A stretch of DNA of 64,000 nucleotides from Urechis unicinctus (taxonomy: Eukaryota > Annelida > Polychaeta > Xenopneusta > Urechidae). The DNA is taken from NCBI GenBank assembly GCA_034190875.2, contig CM067354.1, forward strand, positions 51,812,705-51,876,704. The letters run 5' to 3'. This document shows positions 40,330 to 52,190 of this stretch, one piece after another; positions within the stretch are counted from its first letter, which is position 1, and each line of letters begins with the position of its first letter. A program made the translations under genes and the position numbers. The notes beneath the pieces were generated by a model. The model worked only from the letters and a program-made list of their open reading frames with translations. It was not told where the DNA came from and searched no databases.

Positions 40330-41290
40330 TTAAGCCAGTCGCGAACATGTGGAACGGCCTTGCATCATATAGTCACGACGAAAAGTGCTGCCACAGTTAC
40401 CGCTCCTTCGATACATTCATATAAGGGTTCATGTTTACATGGCGAATAAGTGCAGAGGATTGTGCACTATGACCATAAAGTCTATATCTTCATCGAGTTC
40501 ACACTCCAACTTCAAAACGTTTCTGACGACGCAGCAATCACTCTCCTGTGGCGTAAATTGAAGAAATTTACTCTTTAGATTGGTTCAAGCGAATCGATTC
40601 CCATGCGATAGCCACCAATAAAGAGTGTGTTCTTGTTTCGGGCCGCAGTTAATATGCATCGCGGGCGGTTCCATCCACCTCATTTTTATTCATGACGGTC
40701 CCAGGGCTTGAGTTCTGTCATGTAACAAAGTAGTGTCGTTCTGACTGAAGTATCATGTCGACACAATGAGCAACTGCTATCATGGTTCCCAGATAATTGT
40801 ATGTAGCCAGAACAGCAATGCCAGAATAAGTAATTCGTAATGAGCAATACAATAAACACGAGACATACATGGGTTGCTGTACAGCATTACATCATGCAGT
40901 CACATTGCATTCTACACAAGAAATAACTGAAACGACAAATATGAAGTATAGTATAGATTTTAAAAAAGGATGCGAAGAACGGTCATGGCGTGAAGTTATG
41001 AAGCAGCAGTCGCTTGTATATGTGCAAACATATATCTGAAACATGGCATTCGGCGTTGCAAGGTTTGAGCGAAAGAGAAAATGACTTCCTTGAGAGATTC
41101 TCAGACGCTGTGAAAAGTTTAATGTGCTTTAATCAGATGTCCTTTGTAATGCCATTGGAATAACCTGATGTTTCTTGTTATATATTGATTACTAAGACAG
41201 GCTAATATGGATGCGCCTAGTTGACACAAATAACAGTCTTGCTCTGAGGGCTATATTGCATTGGCATCGTTCCCGCATTCTAATTAATGT
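40330..41290 (+). repeat. Repeat with embedded satellite, copy 1, right part
   Basis: Shares CACTCCAACTT, GGGCTTGAGTTC, ATGTCGACACAATGAGC, CTACTGCTATC or CAACTGCTATC, ACAAGAAATAACTGA and ATTCTTGCTC or CAGTCTTGCTC words with 55090-56230. The order is kept across nearly a kilobase with small indels. No ORF is conserved. Confidence 0.85.
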
Positions 41291-43304
41291 CATTTACATA
41301 AATCTCAGGAAGGTATTCACTTAACGTAATAACAAAATTGAAGACGGAATTAATTCGATGTTTATTTTAGTAGTATAACAGTATATATTTTGATTTACAT
41401 ATTATATTGATTGAAAATGAGACGCTGGATCCGCAAAACTGTTATGTAAGGATTCATCGTCTGTTTGTTACACATATAACAAAATGGCTCACTCTTCCCT
41501 TGTCATCGAGCAATCTGATTTGTTAGTACAAATTTTAAGATAAGCTTTTGCGTGATTTGTTGCGAGCAACGGGAGCTAGCCAGCAAAAAGTACAAGATGT
41601 GTGACTGCATATAGTCATACTACATTATGTAAATGTGAATTCGAGTGAAAGTGAACTCCTACATTGAGAACATTCCTTATCCACCGAGCTAGATTCTTAG
41701 GTAGCATTAGGGGTAGAGTGAAGTCACTTCTATGCGCCAATATGTCCGTCGAAACAATGCATACATATAAAGCGCAGTCAGAACCATCATTACCATCACA
41801 ATGAGCACCATAATCATCATTCATGTGTTGTCCAGAATTAACGATGCTGATTTCCCCTCCAACGATGACAGATCTCTCGGAAAGAAATGGTACATTTTAT
41901 AAAAACCGACAATTTAGCGGAGAACATCATTTTGATCCAAATAAAGACCATCGCGTTAAAGTCAATTAGCTTCCGTATTTCTGGTGCGTATTGCATTGCG
42001 CATGGGGCGTAATGACAACAGCATAACCACATGAGTACATCTAAAACAGAATAACACTTTTAAATCTGCAAATATATTTCCTTATGTTACCTGTCGAATC
42101 AATATTACTGCCATTTTGGAGGGCGCACACAACTACACTGACTTCCCCTCAAAAGTACAGCTTGCATTTGGACATGATCATGGTTGAATGCGACGATTTT
42201 CCTTTTAATTTAGATTAAATATTAGTTATTTCTTATTTTTAACTAAGTTTGTCAGTTGTTATTATTCATTTCTATGTGATCTTTTGTCTTAGATTTATAT
42301 AACACGTAAGGCATTTTGTTAACAGCGATTGTTTTATTATGTCTGCTAACGATAGTTTTGATTGTAAATATAATTTTTATCTATCTTCTCTAAAAAACCG
42401 CTGAAGTTGTTGCCAAATCTTTGACCGGGGACTGCTTAAGATTTGGTGCGCGTTCGCTCTCTATCTACAATATTTGCCGTTCTCTTTGAGTCAGAATTTG
42501 ATCCACTTTAAAGGGCCGGAATACATTTACACAACTGAACGGCACAGGCCCGCACCGTAAATGACGTCTTAATTTTTCCACCTCCGGGATAATTATTGCG
42601 TTTCACCATCTTCACCGCTCTCAATATTTAGTTGGAGCACACAACAGGCAATTAAGCGCAGCTGAATTGTTAGATCATGAATCAACTCATGTCAAATTGG
42701 TAAATATCAGTAGCAACCATAATTAATTAGACATAACTGTATTCACTAAATTGAAGTGCATGCAACCATTTTGTTTATCATTTCTTTGTGGGTATATTTT
42801 ATGGGTGGTATTCTACTTGACGACTACTAGGGGGGGGGGGGGGGGGCCCTGAGAGTATTAAGGAGAAAACATTTAATTTCTGCAATTGTGTCTGTTCATT
42901 TGATTAATTTCTCTATTGCTTTTCATCAGATTTGTTATACAAAATGTGATTTTAAGAGACGCCACGACAATGCATAGGTGGCGTGTTTACATAAATTGTC
43001 GGAAAAGACAATGGACCCTCTAAGCATAGCTTAAATATAAAGATACGCAAAAAATGGCAATGTCTACAAATCATTTAGATTACATTTGTTTTTATTGACG
43101 CTATTTCATTTGATAACTATTGAGGGCATTCTGATAGTAGCATGGAGAAAATGTAGCTTTGAATTATTTCAAATCATCTGTCCAGCTTTCATATTTGTTC
43201 CGTTTATTTGATCAGTTGCTCGTAGGCTACTAATGTAGATCTGATGTAAAAGATGACTGCATAGAACATGCCCGTATATGTACTTGTTTGGATCTGCTTG
43301 GTAT
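41291..43304. other. Non-coding stretch, no gene recognised
   Basis: Short - frames at 41615-42032 overlap a CAT/ATC-rich tract and have no motif. A poly-G tract lies at 42830-42846. Nothing else is supported. Confidence 0.5.
42830..42846 (+). repeat. Poly-G tract (17 G)
   Basis: Seventeen consecutive G between CGACTACTA and CCCTGAGAG. Together with the poly-C tract at 29687 these are the only long G/C homopolymers in the window. Confidence 0.95.
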
Positions 43305-43378
43305 GACGCTCATCAAGATTTGAACAGGCAAACCCTTAATCCTTAGCCTGCTGCAATAACCACTGTACTATTATGTCC
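43305..43378 (-). mobile_element. tRNA-derived SINE head or tRNA pseudogene
   Basis: On the - strand the sequence begins GGACATAATAG, has a box A-like TAGTACAGTGG (complement of 43360-43370) and, 33 bases later, a box B-like TGTTCAAATCT (complement of 43316-43326). This is the internal RNA polymerase III promoter arrangement of tRNAs. The anticodon and T stems no longer pair well and the 3' acceptor strand is not recognisable, so a functional tRNA is unlikely. The DNA continuing downstream on the - strand (to about 43200) may be a SINE body, but no second copy was found here to prove it. Confidence 0.5.
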
Positions 43379-45035
43379 AACCATCCTCCCCATTTGTAAT
43401 ATTTACCTCGATCTACCACCAATCAACTTGTTTGCAATCAAAATTATTTCGTCAATCCATTACAAATTTGAAAAACACTCAAAGCAATGGGAACTTGAAT
43501 GATTCCATGCTTTTAAGGTAAGTGATCCTCAGTTATGTGGATTTTTGCTTTTATATGCGGTAAATAATATGGGATTTATCGGTGGCACCCTGACAAAAAT
43601 AAGGAAAACAACTGATCTGTGAATAATTTCAAATTAGAATGCTTGCATATCATCTGGGTTAGCATTGATTTAATAATTATGTAAGGCACCTGACAGTTGT
43701 ACAGAGACAAATTATTTTTGAATTATTTCAAATCACTCGCCGGCTTTCATAAATATAATTTTCATGGATTTGATGAGTTGCCGTCAAGCCTTTTATGCCA
43801 TCCATTTAAAAACAAAATGACCGTCTGTTGAAAAGTAAGAAATGTGATTACTATCTCAAATCATATACAGCTTCAAACAATTTCATCTTAACCGTGTATG
43901 GAAGATCAGTTGCACGTTAGATATATCATGTGTGCACTATTTGTCATTTATGTTTTTGCAGAGATCAGCCAGATGTCATCATAACATGATTTGGGTGAAT
44001 ACATAGGAACAAGAAACATTAACAATTCCTCGAAAATCATAAACTGGATAAACTGCTGTAAAAGAATTAACTCCGCAATATTAAGCTTTAAGTTATATTC
44101 CATTAGCACATACCTGCATCGACTCCTGGGTTACGTTCAGCAAGCTATTACAGTGTAAATACCTGAGAACTTTTCTCTGTAGAGTTCGCGGTCATCCCCA
44201 ATACCGTTGATTTACCACTGCTGGGCAATATATGCGGATCACGTCATAAATGGTGTCGTTTGTCATATTTATACCCTACCATCAATAAATCGTGGCGTTT
44301 TTGCACTTGTGACATTACATTACTTACTACATAATACAGCTTGCACACATCATGTGATCCAAACGCGTTCGGGGTTATATATGCACCTTCTCGAAACAAC
44401 ATTTGATTTTCATGGATACTATAAATATGTATTACAAACTGCTAGCATTTTTTCTTGCAGCCTAGTTTGAACACATTACAAGCTTGATATCAAGGAATAA
44501 TGAGTAGGCCGAATGACTCAGTGATGACGATATACTATTCAATAAAATATCGTGTTGAATACAATTACATTTAAGAGAGCTGATGCGCCGAAAAAAAGGT
44601 TGGACAGAGGTTAAGATGCTGGGCTCACGTATTTTATTAATGTAAGCGTTTATGCAATATAATGTCACGAATGAAAACAACGCAAACCTCATTAGAATGA
44701 TTTGCAGCACATCACTATGCAGTCAATCAGTTACGGTGGTAGTGCTCTGTGTCGATGATTTGACTAAACCGATGATGATGTCTTATGTGCACAATGTGAT
44801 TTGATATGTAATTATTGGGGGTTGTTACAACAGAGAGGCGTTTCACAGCCATATAGCATATAAGTTGATTATTTACAGACAATATAGTAAAAGTTCATTT
44901 CAAACAATTTTCGTTTAGTAAATAATTACGAATGACGCCGAACAATGTACCTTAAAGTCATACTCCCAGTATGACTTAAGTTACTGGAACTGTGCCATTA
45001 ATGCTACGAGTAAGCATAAGAGACTCCTCATATAA
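43379..45035. other. Non-coding stretch with one exon-like frame
   Basis: A frame open from 44183 to 44470 follows an acceptor-like TTTTCTCTGTAG but has no donor, no motif and contains a second acceptor-like site near its end. It is not called a gene. A strong hairpin lies at 44951-44980. Confidence 0.4.
44951..44980. repeat. Near-perfect hairpin, 13-bp stem
   Basis: CTTAAAGTCATACT and AGTATGACTTAAG are inverted repeats separated by CC/CCC, with one bulged A. No following T-run or neighbouring gene end suggests a role. Confidence 0.85.
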
Positions 45036-45190
45036 TGACTGCTGGCTGTTTTAAGCGCTGGATATATTCGGGTCCAATTTGGTGATGGATTGGTGTTCAT
45101 AATGCGGATTATAAAACAATCTGACAATCTTAGTGCCATAGTTTGAGGAAACTTGATGAAATGCACCTGCATGGCTTTGTGTTTGCTTCT
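45036..45190 (+). repeat. Short dispersed repeat, copy 1 (partner 53588-53730)
   Basis: Shares AATGCG(G/A)(A)TTATAAAACA or AATAATAAAACA, then GGA(A/C)AACTTGATG and GCACCTG, in order and spacing. Diverged, no coding signal. Confidence 0.6.
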
Positions 45191-47164
45191 GGTGACGTTC
45201 TCGCAGCCTCAGGCATAAGTCTTGTTCTATTCCACGCAAGCACGGTAAAAAATCAAGGCTGCTGTAGCCTTTGCACGCATATCAACCCTCTCATAAACAA
45301 TGAACCCTGAAATAACCGTTTGCATGCTTTTTGCATTTTTGTCAGAAAGCGTACTTAACATGCAAGAGCATTAAATTCATTTCACATCATCAGTTGAATA
45401 AATAATTTTTAGGATATGTTTACATTTGTTGATGACGTTAATCTAATATGTAAACTGGAAGCATGCACCCCTTTTCGCGCGTACATAATGAGAAGCATCA
45501 TAATTGCTTTTCAAATGTTTAAGATGTTCAATTTAGCGGCAGGATAGCCTGTCACTATCACATCGTCAGCATCCACATTTTCAATTGTGACCATAACGAC
45601 CATGAAAATAGAGGAGATTAATTTAGAGCATTACTCGAGCTAAAATGGTTGGGATGTGGCTAGTACCGGCATTCTAAATAACATCAAAAGGAGATGTCGG
45701 AAATTCAGACCACGTGCATATTAACATTGGCGCTGTTGTGGTTTTTCTATTGTTTGGTACTAACCATATTAGTTTTTTGGTCACGCCAAGTATTTCTTTT
45801 AACCACATTATCCGGCTGCATAGTATAACAACTTGATCCGTCGAAGATATCTCCACAAAAGATTGAAGATTTAGAGAAAACATTCGAGCAAAGGATGTGC
45901 TTAGCATATTTGTTTTTTAAGGACCCACTTATTTTCGTTATGATCACTTGACTGCCGATTTTTCCGAAACACGTTTGCGCTATAATAATATAAATATTGC
46001 AAAACCCCAATTCATTTGTCATATTCTGTCCGATGTGTTTATTGCAAGTAGATGCATCATGATGGCTTGTATCGACATCATGCGATTCAGGCGGACTAAA
46101 CTGCAAGGCGATCTGTGCAAACGCAGCATGATTTATTGAATATGTGCAGTGCGTTTATCCATTGGTGAGTGCTTATGCTTCAAAAATCTATCATTCTAAG
46201 TATTACACTTATGCATCTCAATTGTAACGCGCCAAATATCTCACATACACAACCATATGTTACTCTTACTCTTGGTTGTGTATTATGTTATTTTTTTATG
46301 GGCATGAGTTGCAGTTAACCAAAGCTATGCATCGCCATGTTTGCCTTCTATTTCAATCAAAACGGATAGAATACTCACCAACTGTAGCATACAATGGGCT
46401 GTTCCATCTCGTGACACTGTCCTTGTAAATCAGTACACCGAATTGATATTACTGTGGTTATGCTCAGTGTGTCAGTAATCCGACTTAACTAAGATTTATG
46501 TCTTATGTATTGAACATGATATGGCTTCCAAATTCTGCTGATGCAGCAGGTTTACGGATTATTTAGTATGCAAGTAGACGAGAAGCCGATGAGTGGCTTA
46601 ATGTGGCATGCGTCACCGCGTTCCTGCTTTCTATGTATAAGTACGTCACGCGACTATTTCCGGAATCACCAAGCCGGTAAATTGCATCAAGATGCCCTGA
46701 ATTGATAAGAAGTTAATACAATTACCATTTGCAATTCAACCGAGGTTGAAATTTGTGCCGGATTCACACAAAATAATTAACGGCTTAAGGATGAATGTCG
46801 TTATCCCGGCACATTTTGTGAATGCTTCTTTAGTGGCGACAGAGAAGGGTGGTTTTGTTTGCATTAATCGCCCCGCAAAACCTTTAAACCTATTTGTAAC
46901 GGCAAACCACTAATAAATGTTCACGTGCGTATGCAAACGCAACTTCCTAGCGTTAATTGCATTGTTTAGTGCCGGTATAATCTTTAATAGCATACTTATT
47001 GTTTTTATTAAAAACATTAAATTATGCAGACATTATCGACGTCGGGTAGTATTCTAATTTTTATAATAATGTTTCCTCATCTTTACTAGATTGCAGTTAA
47101 AATCAGGTGAGACGTGCATATTGCGATCAATAAAATCATCATATCAACTAGCTTGACCCGGGTT
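45191..47164. other. Non-coding stretch, no gene recognised
   Basis: A 119-codon - frame at 45747-46106 is the longest. It has no recognisable motif, and an overlapping - frame and a + frame of similar size suggest chance. Nothing else is supported. Confidence 0.45.
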
Positions 47165-47350
47165 GGAAAGTGCATGTTTGGGAACAAAAGTATCCGCAAA
47201 TTGTACATCTGATCGCACCACTTCCTCATCATATTCAAATAATGTGACATGAGTCAGTGATGCACTAAAGCCAAATCAAGCAGAAGCTAAAAGAATAGCG
47301 ACAACATATGACGTTTTCACTTACCTTCTCTGAATAATGTATTGCAGACG
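47165..47350 (+). repeat. Third, older copy of the 32930/33305 repeat
   Basis: Carries CACTTCCTCATCATATTCA, GAGTCAGTGATGCACT, AAGCCAAATCAAGCAGAA and AATAGCGACAACAT, in the same order as 33305-33430. It overlaps the donor end of the candidate exon at 47325-47497; the other two copies do not have that donor. Confidence 0.8.
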
Positions 47351-47497
47351 ATGGTTTTTCGCAGCAGTTCACGATTGGATCATAGCAAATGTTCGATACA
47401 TCACCATTACCCGCATTGCAGATAAAAAGAGGCTGCCCAAATGCCGGCAAGTGATTGAAGTTGTTGTGATTGCCACAAGTAGAGCCCAGCCAAATAT
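47325..47497 (-). CDS. Candidate internal exon, cysteine-rich, unrecognised
   Basis: On the - strand an acceptor (TATTTTCTGTGACATTGAACAG) is followed by 173 open bases ending at a consensus donor AAG|GTAAGT. Two leading bases then 57 codons read through with cysteines in the contexts STC, FIC, NIC and NCC. A TGA lies in frame just upstream of the acceptor, so this would have to be spliced. No partner exon with matching phase was identified, and the + strand opposite is open for 130 codons as well, so chance is a serious alternative. Confidence 0.22.
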
Positions 47498-48036
47498 CTG
47501 TTCAATGTCACAGAAAATACAACATGCAGAAATACTTATGTTGCCTCGCATAAAAATTTGCTTATTTATAATCTGGTTCACTGCGCAATTTTGCCATATG
47601 TTTGCGGAGAGTATAAAAAATCTACTTTTTTGGAAACCTTATGGTATACGCAATCAGAAAATCAATGTTTTCAATTTCCATCTTGGCCATTTTCATGGCC
47701 AAGAAATCCAATGGTATCAAAACAAATAAGTTAGATTCAAACACAAACTTAATTTACTGAATTTTTAATTGAATGTTTTAAAAGTGATCATACATTAACG
47801 TTTCCCCAAGTTAAGAACCAACATGCTCCTCATGAGAGAAATGTGTTTTGACCTTAAAGGCAATCATTGGGACTTTACATATCATCAACATTATCGTCAC
47901 CATCAGTTTCATACCTGTTATGTGTGTACTCATCATTCTGCCATGTGTTTGCAGTTAGGAGATGGTCTTAATGTACATGCCTATGGGAAGTGAGCTGCAC
48001 AGACGAAGCTACCCAGAGTGGCCAACATAATATCGG

Positions 48037-48531
48037 TTACTCTGAACTGATTACATCTTTATTTGCCTTCATGTAGACTTGCAGCCAGGTTGCTCTGCCT
48101 ATACGAGAGAACCTTCCATTGTCGTCAGCGCCAGTGAACGCATGGACGGCTGGTAAAGCCCTTGTTCTTTCTGCCCACGTGTTTCTCCATATTGGCTCTA
48201 CAGCCGTAACTTCAGAGGCTATGGAAATGGACGTGTTGTTCAGTATGAAATCACAGTTTGATTTGACTAACACCATGATATCTGTGTCTGGGGACACAAA
48301 AAACCATCTGTGCCTCTGATGTGTTTCGCTGTGATACAAGAACAGTATGGTGCCCAGCATATCGACGTGTGTGGTTTCGATATCTTCCAATGGTAGGTGT
48401 GCTAAGGTTATGTGATGCACATCGATAAGGTTGATCAGCTCGAGCAGACTTGCACGTTGTAGCAATGGTTCTTTGCGCCCTGTTCTACTTCCGCTGCTGC
48501 TGGCTTCTCGCTGTCCATGAAAAACATGCAT
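48037..48531 (-). pseudogene. Fragment of a multicopy animal ORF family (SPDTDIMVL / HAFTGADDNGRF)
   Basis: This 164-codon frame carries SPDTDIMVL at residues 80-88 and ALPAVHAFTGADDNGRF at 125-141, followed by GRATWLQVY. I recognise this as the signature of a large family of uncharacterised proteins found in many copies in invertebrate and fish genomes, usually taken to derive from mobile elements. The acidic residues in the first motif suggest a metal-dependent nuclease-like fold, but that is inference. The frame stops shortly after the second motif, where family members usually continue, and upstream coding sequence continues in a different frame. It is therefore truncated and probably inactive. 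Confidence 0.65.
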
Positions 48532-48872
48532 TGTCCAGCAGGATTTGTGGTATCGATTGAATGTTCATCCCCTTGTGTAATGCATATGTTCAGTCTTGCT
48601 TTCAGTGTGTCGTTATTTGATCTTGTATCACCTTCTTTAAGAGATGTCCCACCTGATAGAGGTGCGCATCATCATCGTTCCTTATCCAGTGGACTTATAC
48701 GGGACCACATGAATGGTGTCGAAGAGCCATTTGTTGATGGATCTGATTCGTCCATTTTAGGCCTTCCTCTTTTCTCTCCACGTTTCTCGGCAGTGTGGCG
48801 GCCAATTGTCTCGGGCACGTTGCCTTGTGCATGCGGTCTCGAAAAAAACGTTGGCCTACAGCCACCACAAAC
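48438..48872 (-). pseudogene. Upstream part of the decayed ORF, with AT-hook-like motif
   Basis: In one frame, 66 codons are open from 48872 and include EKRGEKRGRPKMDESD; the KRGRPK core (48756-48773) matches the minor-groove-binding AT-hook consensus. Two adjacent TGA codons (48669-48674) interrupt, then the same frame continues 77 codons with MDSEKPAAAEVEQG near its end and a stop at 48435-48437. This frame differs from that of 48037-48531, so at least two stops and a frameshift separate the parts. Another frame over 48695-48976 is also open, so which frame was ancestral at the 5' end is uncertain. Confidence 0.45.
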
Positions 48873-48990
48873 TTAATGAAGGGAACAATAAACGGTTCAA
48901 GATACAAATTTAGGCCTACTACAAACCACCACAAACTTATAATGAAGGGAACAGTAAACTGTTCAACATATGTCAAAATATTAGGCTTAT
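48862..48990 (+). repeat. 64-base direct repeat with internal palindrome
   Basis: Two units starting CCACCACAAACTT then AATGAAGGGAACA(A/G)TAAAC lie 64 bases apart (48862 and 48926). The second contains the perfect inverted repeat GAACAGTAAACTGTTC (48949-48964); the first has an imperfect version. It flanks the 5' side of the decayed ORF. Confidence 0.8.
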
Positions 48991-51949
48991 ATTTGAAACA
49001 GCTGCTCTACAAATCTCAAAAATCTGCAGCTAGAAATTGTCTAATGATATTAGAAAATGGTAGTTGAAACTGTAAAAATGGCTCTAACAATTTGTCTCCA
49101 TACATATGAGTTGAGATGTGAGACGAAAATCTTTTTTCACGGCAGCCATATTGTAAAATCCAGGATAGCTATAGGACCCGGGGCAAATAAAACCTGGTTT
49201 TTCTGATTGCGTATATTATAAGGTTTCCAAAAATGTATAGTTTTCATACTCTTCACAAACATCCAACGGAAGTTAATATCTAAATAATTGAACTTGACTA
49301 TAACGGGATTTCAGTAAACTGCAGGTTTGCTTGATCGATGTACTCAAAACGTTTTAATGTATCTGCATGTTAGAGGCTCTCCATATGAAACACATGTAAA
49401 CTGTAGCTATATAATTAATTCATAACATGGGACCAAATTATTTTCGGTAGATTACTGTCGGTAATCAAATGTATGTTTTATGAATGTTGAAAAATGAGCC
49501 CGAGTTATTTAATGTTTGTATTGAAGTAATCGAATGTTAATTGCAGTTTTGGGGCGCTTTTAGTTTTCATTCCTGTTATTACTGCACATTTTTTTATATA
49601 TATTACCGGCTTGTTTATACGAATGATAAATTGCAGCTTGTGTTGACCCTTTATGTTTTTCATTATATGCGAATGCCATTAATGAAATATACATCACCTT
49701 CTTGCGCCCGGTTGTGTTATTTTGGATGAATTAGATGACGACAAAACTTTTGTTATTGTTATCATCCCAATATTTAGGTGCGCAACATTCTACTTGCCAT
49801 TGGTCTATATTACAATACGGTGTCATACTAGGAGGATCGAAGAGACAATTGTCGTCATTTGAAGTTACCAGTTGGTTTGTTAACTAGCTTTCTCGAAAAC
49901 AACACAGCCTGCTATCTAAACGTGTTACAACGATAAGTGAAGCTTAAGAGGCCCTTGGAAGGCATTCAACAAATCCTACCCAATGCAAGCGTAATCCGAT
50001 CGAATGCTACGTGGTTTCAACGCAAACCCTGATTGTTAGGCCTTTTGTGCTTTATTTAGCATACACCCATTTTAAGTGCCGTTGTGCTGCGAAACGTAAA
50101 ATCAAGGCTAAAATAAATAATGATATCATACTTAGCATAACAAGGTCAACAAGATCCAACCACAAGCAAAATCCACATATATCTATGCCTGTCTAAATAC
50201 AATACCGTATTAAAGTGATTTATTTCCCATGACGTACTCCTGCAGTACATTTAATTCACATTCCAATTTAACGATTATAGTAGCGCGGTACGCGAATTAA
50301 ATACAACGCAAACATTTGACCGATATCACGACGCGCATTTGACCCATATCAAGAACCTGCGTCTTGCTTTGTCATCAGCTGTCAGTCAGGTGATGTGGTA
50401 CATCTTCAAAGGCACCAAGTTTACATTTCGGAATTCATCAGTCTGTAAAGGCAGCCCCTTTTAAGATGAGAAACAGCTTCTGGCGCTGAATTGCAATGTC
50501 GCTATCAGACAGTTAAGTGAGATTGTAAAGATAACACTCATGAGTGGCAAGAAAACTTTATTGAAGATTACTTGATTTTGAAATCTATCGATGCTGCCTT
50601 ACTGAGCGAAATCGAAACATCGCTATCCAAAGGATTTGTTTGATTTGGTGGCACAATAATTGCTCTTTTTGTGTTCACCAGATACCGGAGTATTGGTTAA
50701 ATTCCCCTGAGATGCATATGAATTATGGTATTGTTTATAACTGTCATCACGTATTTGTAAAACGAATAGGGAAAAGTAGATCGTTATCTACAAAGAACTA
50801 ATGTGAATCCTAATTCAAAGTTCGTTTTTACCTTAACCAGATGGGAGTGACACAATAATATTTTATGAGCGAGCTATCAGCTGTTTACCGAACGTGGAAC
50901 ACAACTTGATTGTGCTTAACGCTATGCTCTGTTGGATGCTAGACTGGCCAATTATTCTGTCTAGACATGCAATATAGACCATTAGCAAGTCAGAAGTTGA
51001 TACGTAGTCTGAGTGATATATTAACACATTCTTAGTATACACTGCACTTCCGGTAGACATTCTAGCGCTGCATCTTTTTTCCGCTGCTGTAAAATGCAAC
51101 TCTAGAAAGTTATTTAATAACGTCTGTAAACAGCTATGTCGTGACGGCATAGGATCGGATCCAGTTTGCTTTGTAACAGTTTTCTCTTTTTTGGAGGGTT
51201 TCATATACATGAAAATAAGTGCAAACACACCAACAGCTAATCAACTGTGTGGTTGCAATATGATAAACGACGCATTATAAACTCTAAAATATTATTAGAG
51301 TGCACCTGCGACGATTATTTGCCTAGCCATCGAATGGTGACCAATAATTACTAAAAATTATACGATCCTCGCCAAATCTTTGAGGTCCAGTTGTCCTTTG
51401 AGTAGGCAAGGCAAACATTACCCCGGAATTATTACATTAGCGGCATTAACAGAAAAAAACACTTGTATCTTAGAATCGTGAAACGATAAAGCTCCGGGAA
51501 ATATTGCCCAGCAACAGCAAAAACGTTATGTTTGTAACTACCTGCAAAGTGGATACTCATTGTAAATGCACTGTGTGGTGCTTGATTTAAGCAATAACAA
51601 GATTGCAAAAGCGTAAAGTAATTAGTTGGTATTGTTCTCAATCAAATGCAATCAATGAAAATAGTTTATGCCAAAATATGCTTGCACACATACCAACACA
51701 TTGCTGAAAGCTTTGCGGAATGAAGCTGCTTTCAGGTTGTGGATGTTTTGTTTAAGTTATAAAATCACAGAAATTCATAAAGAGTTCATTCAACTAATCA
51801 AACAGTACTTCTGAGCTGTTAAACACTTGGTCTTGGAATATCTAGTTACATGAAACAAAACAAATCGTGCTATACTTTCCAAGCTGAAATGCTGACCCCA
51901 TATGCACATTATTTGCATTCACTTTATCAGCTTTACGAATGTAATTCAA
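48991..51949. other. Non-coding stretch, no gene recognised
   Basis: A 121-codon - frame at 50863-51228 and shorter + frames have no recognisable motifs. A small inverted repeat GATTAC/GTAATC lies near 49452-49468. Nothing else is supported. Confidence 0.45.
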
Positions 51950-52190
51950 TATAATTATTTATGTTTATACAGCAAATCATCAACCCAGTATACAGTAGCA
52001 TATAACCAATGTTATAATGTGAAGCATAATATGCGAATTTTACAAACGAACCATTAACAAAACCGATATAGCAGCACAATAGCATTTGCATAGCGCTTAC
52101 ATTCTTATTGTGTTCATGGTTACATAGCAACTGGAGTTATACAGCGCAGTGTATCTGCTTATGTGGATAAGAAGTTGTGTGCGGACCAAC
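51950..52190 (+). repeat. Dispersed repeat, copy 2 (partner 34320-34610)
   Basis: See the partner entry. It ends ATACAGCGCAGTGTATCTG. Confidence 0.75.

Noticed and set aside
43951-43995. Strong acceptor-like TTTATGTTTTTGCAG followed by a donor-like GTGAAT
   Set aside because: The implied exon is 33 bases, has no phase-compatible neighbour, and one of its frames is closed.
47337-47729. 130-codon + strand frame
   Set aside because: No motif, overlaps other open frames on the opposite strand, and lies partly in a repeat whose other copies are closed.
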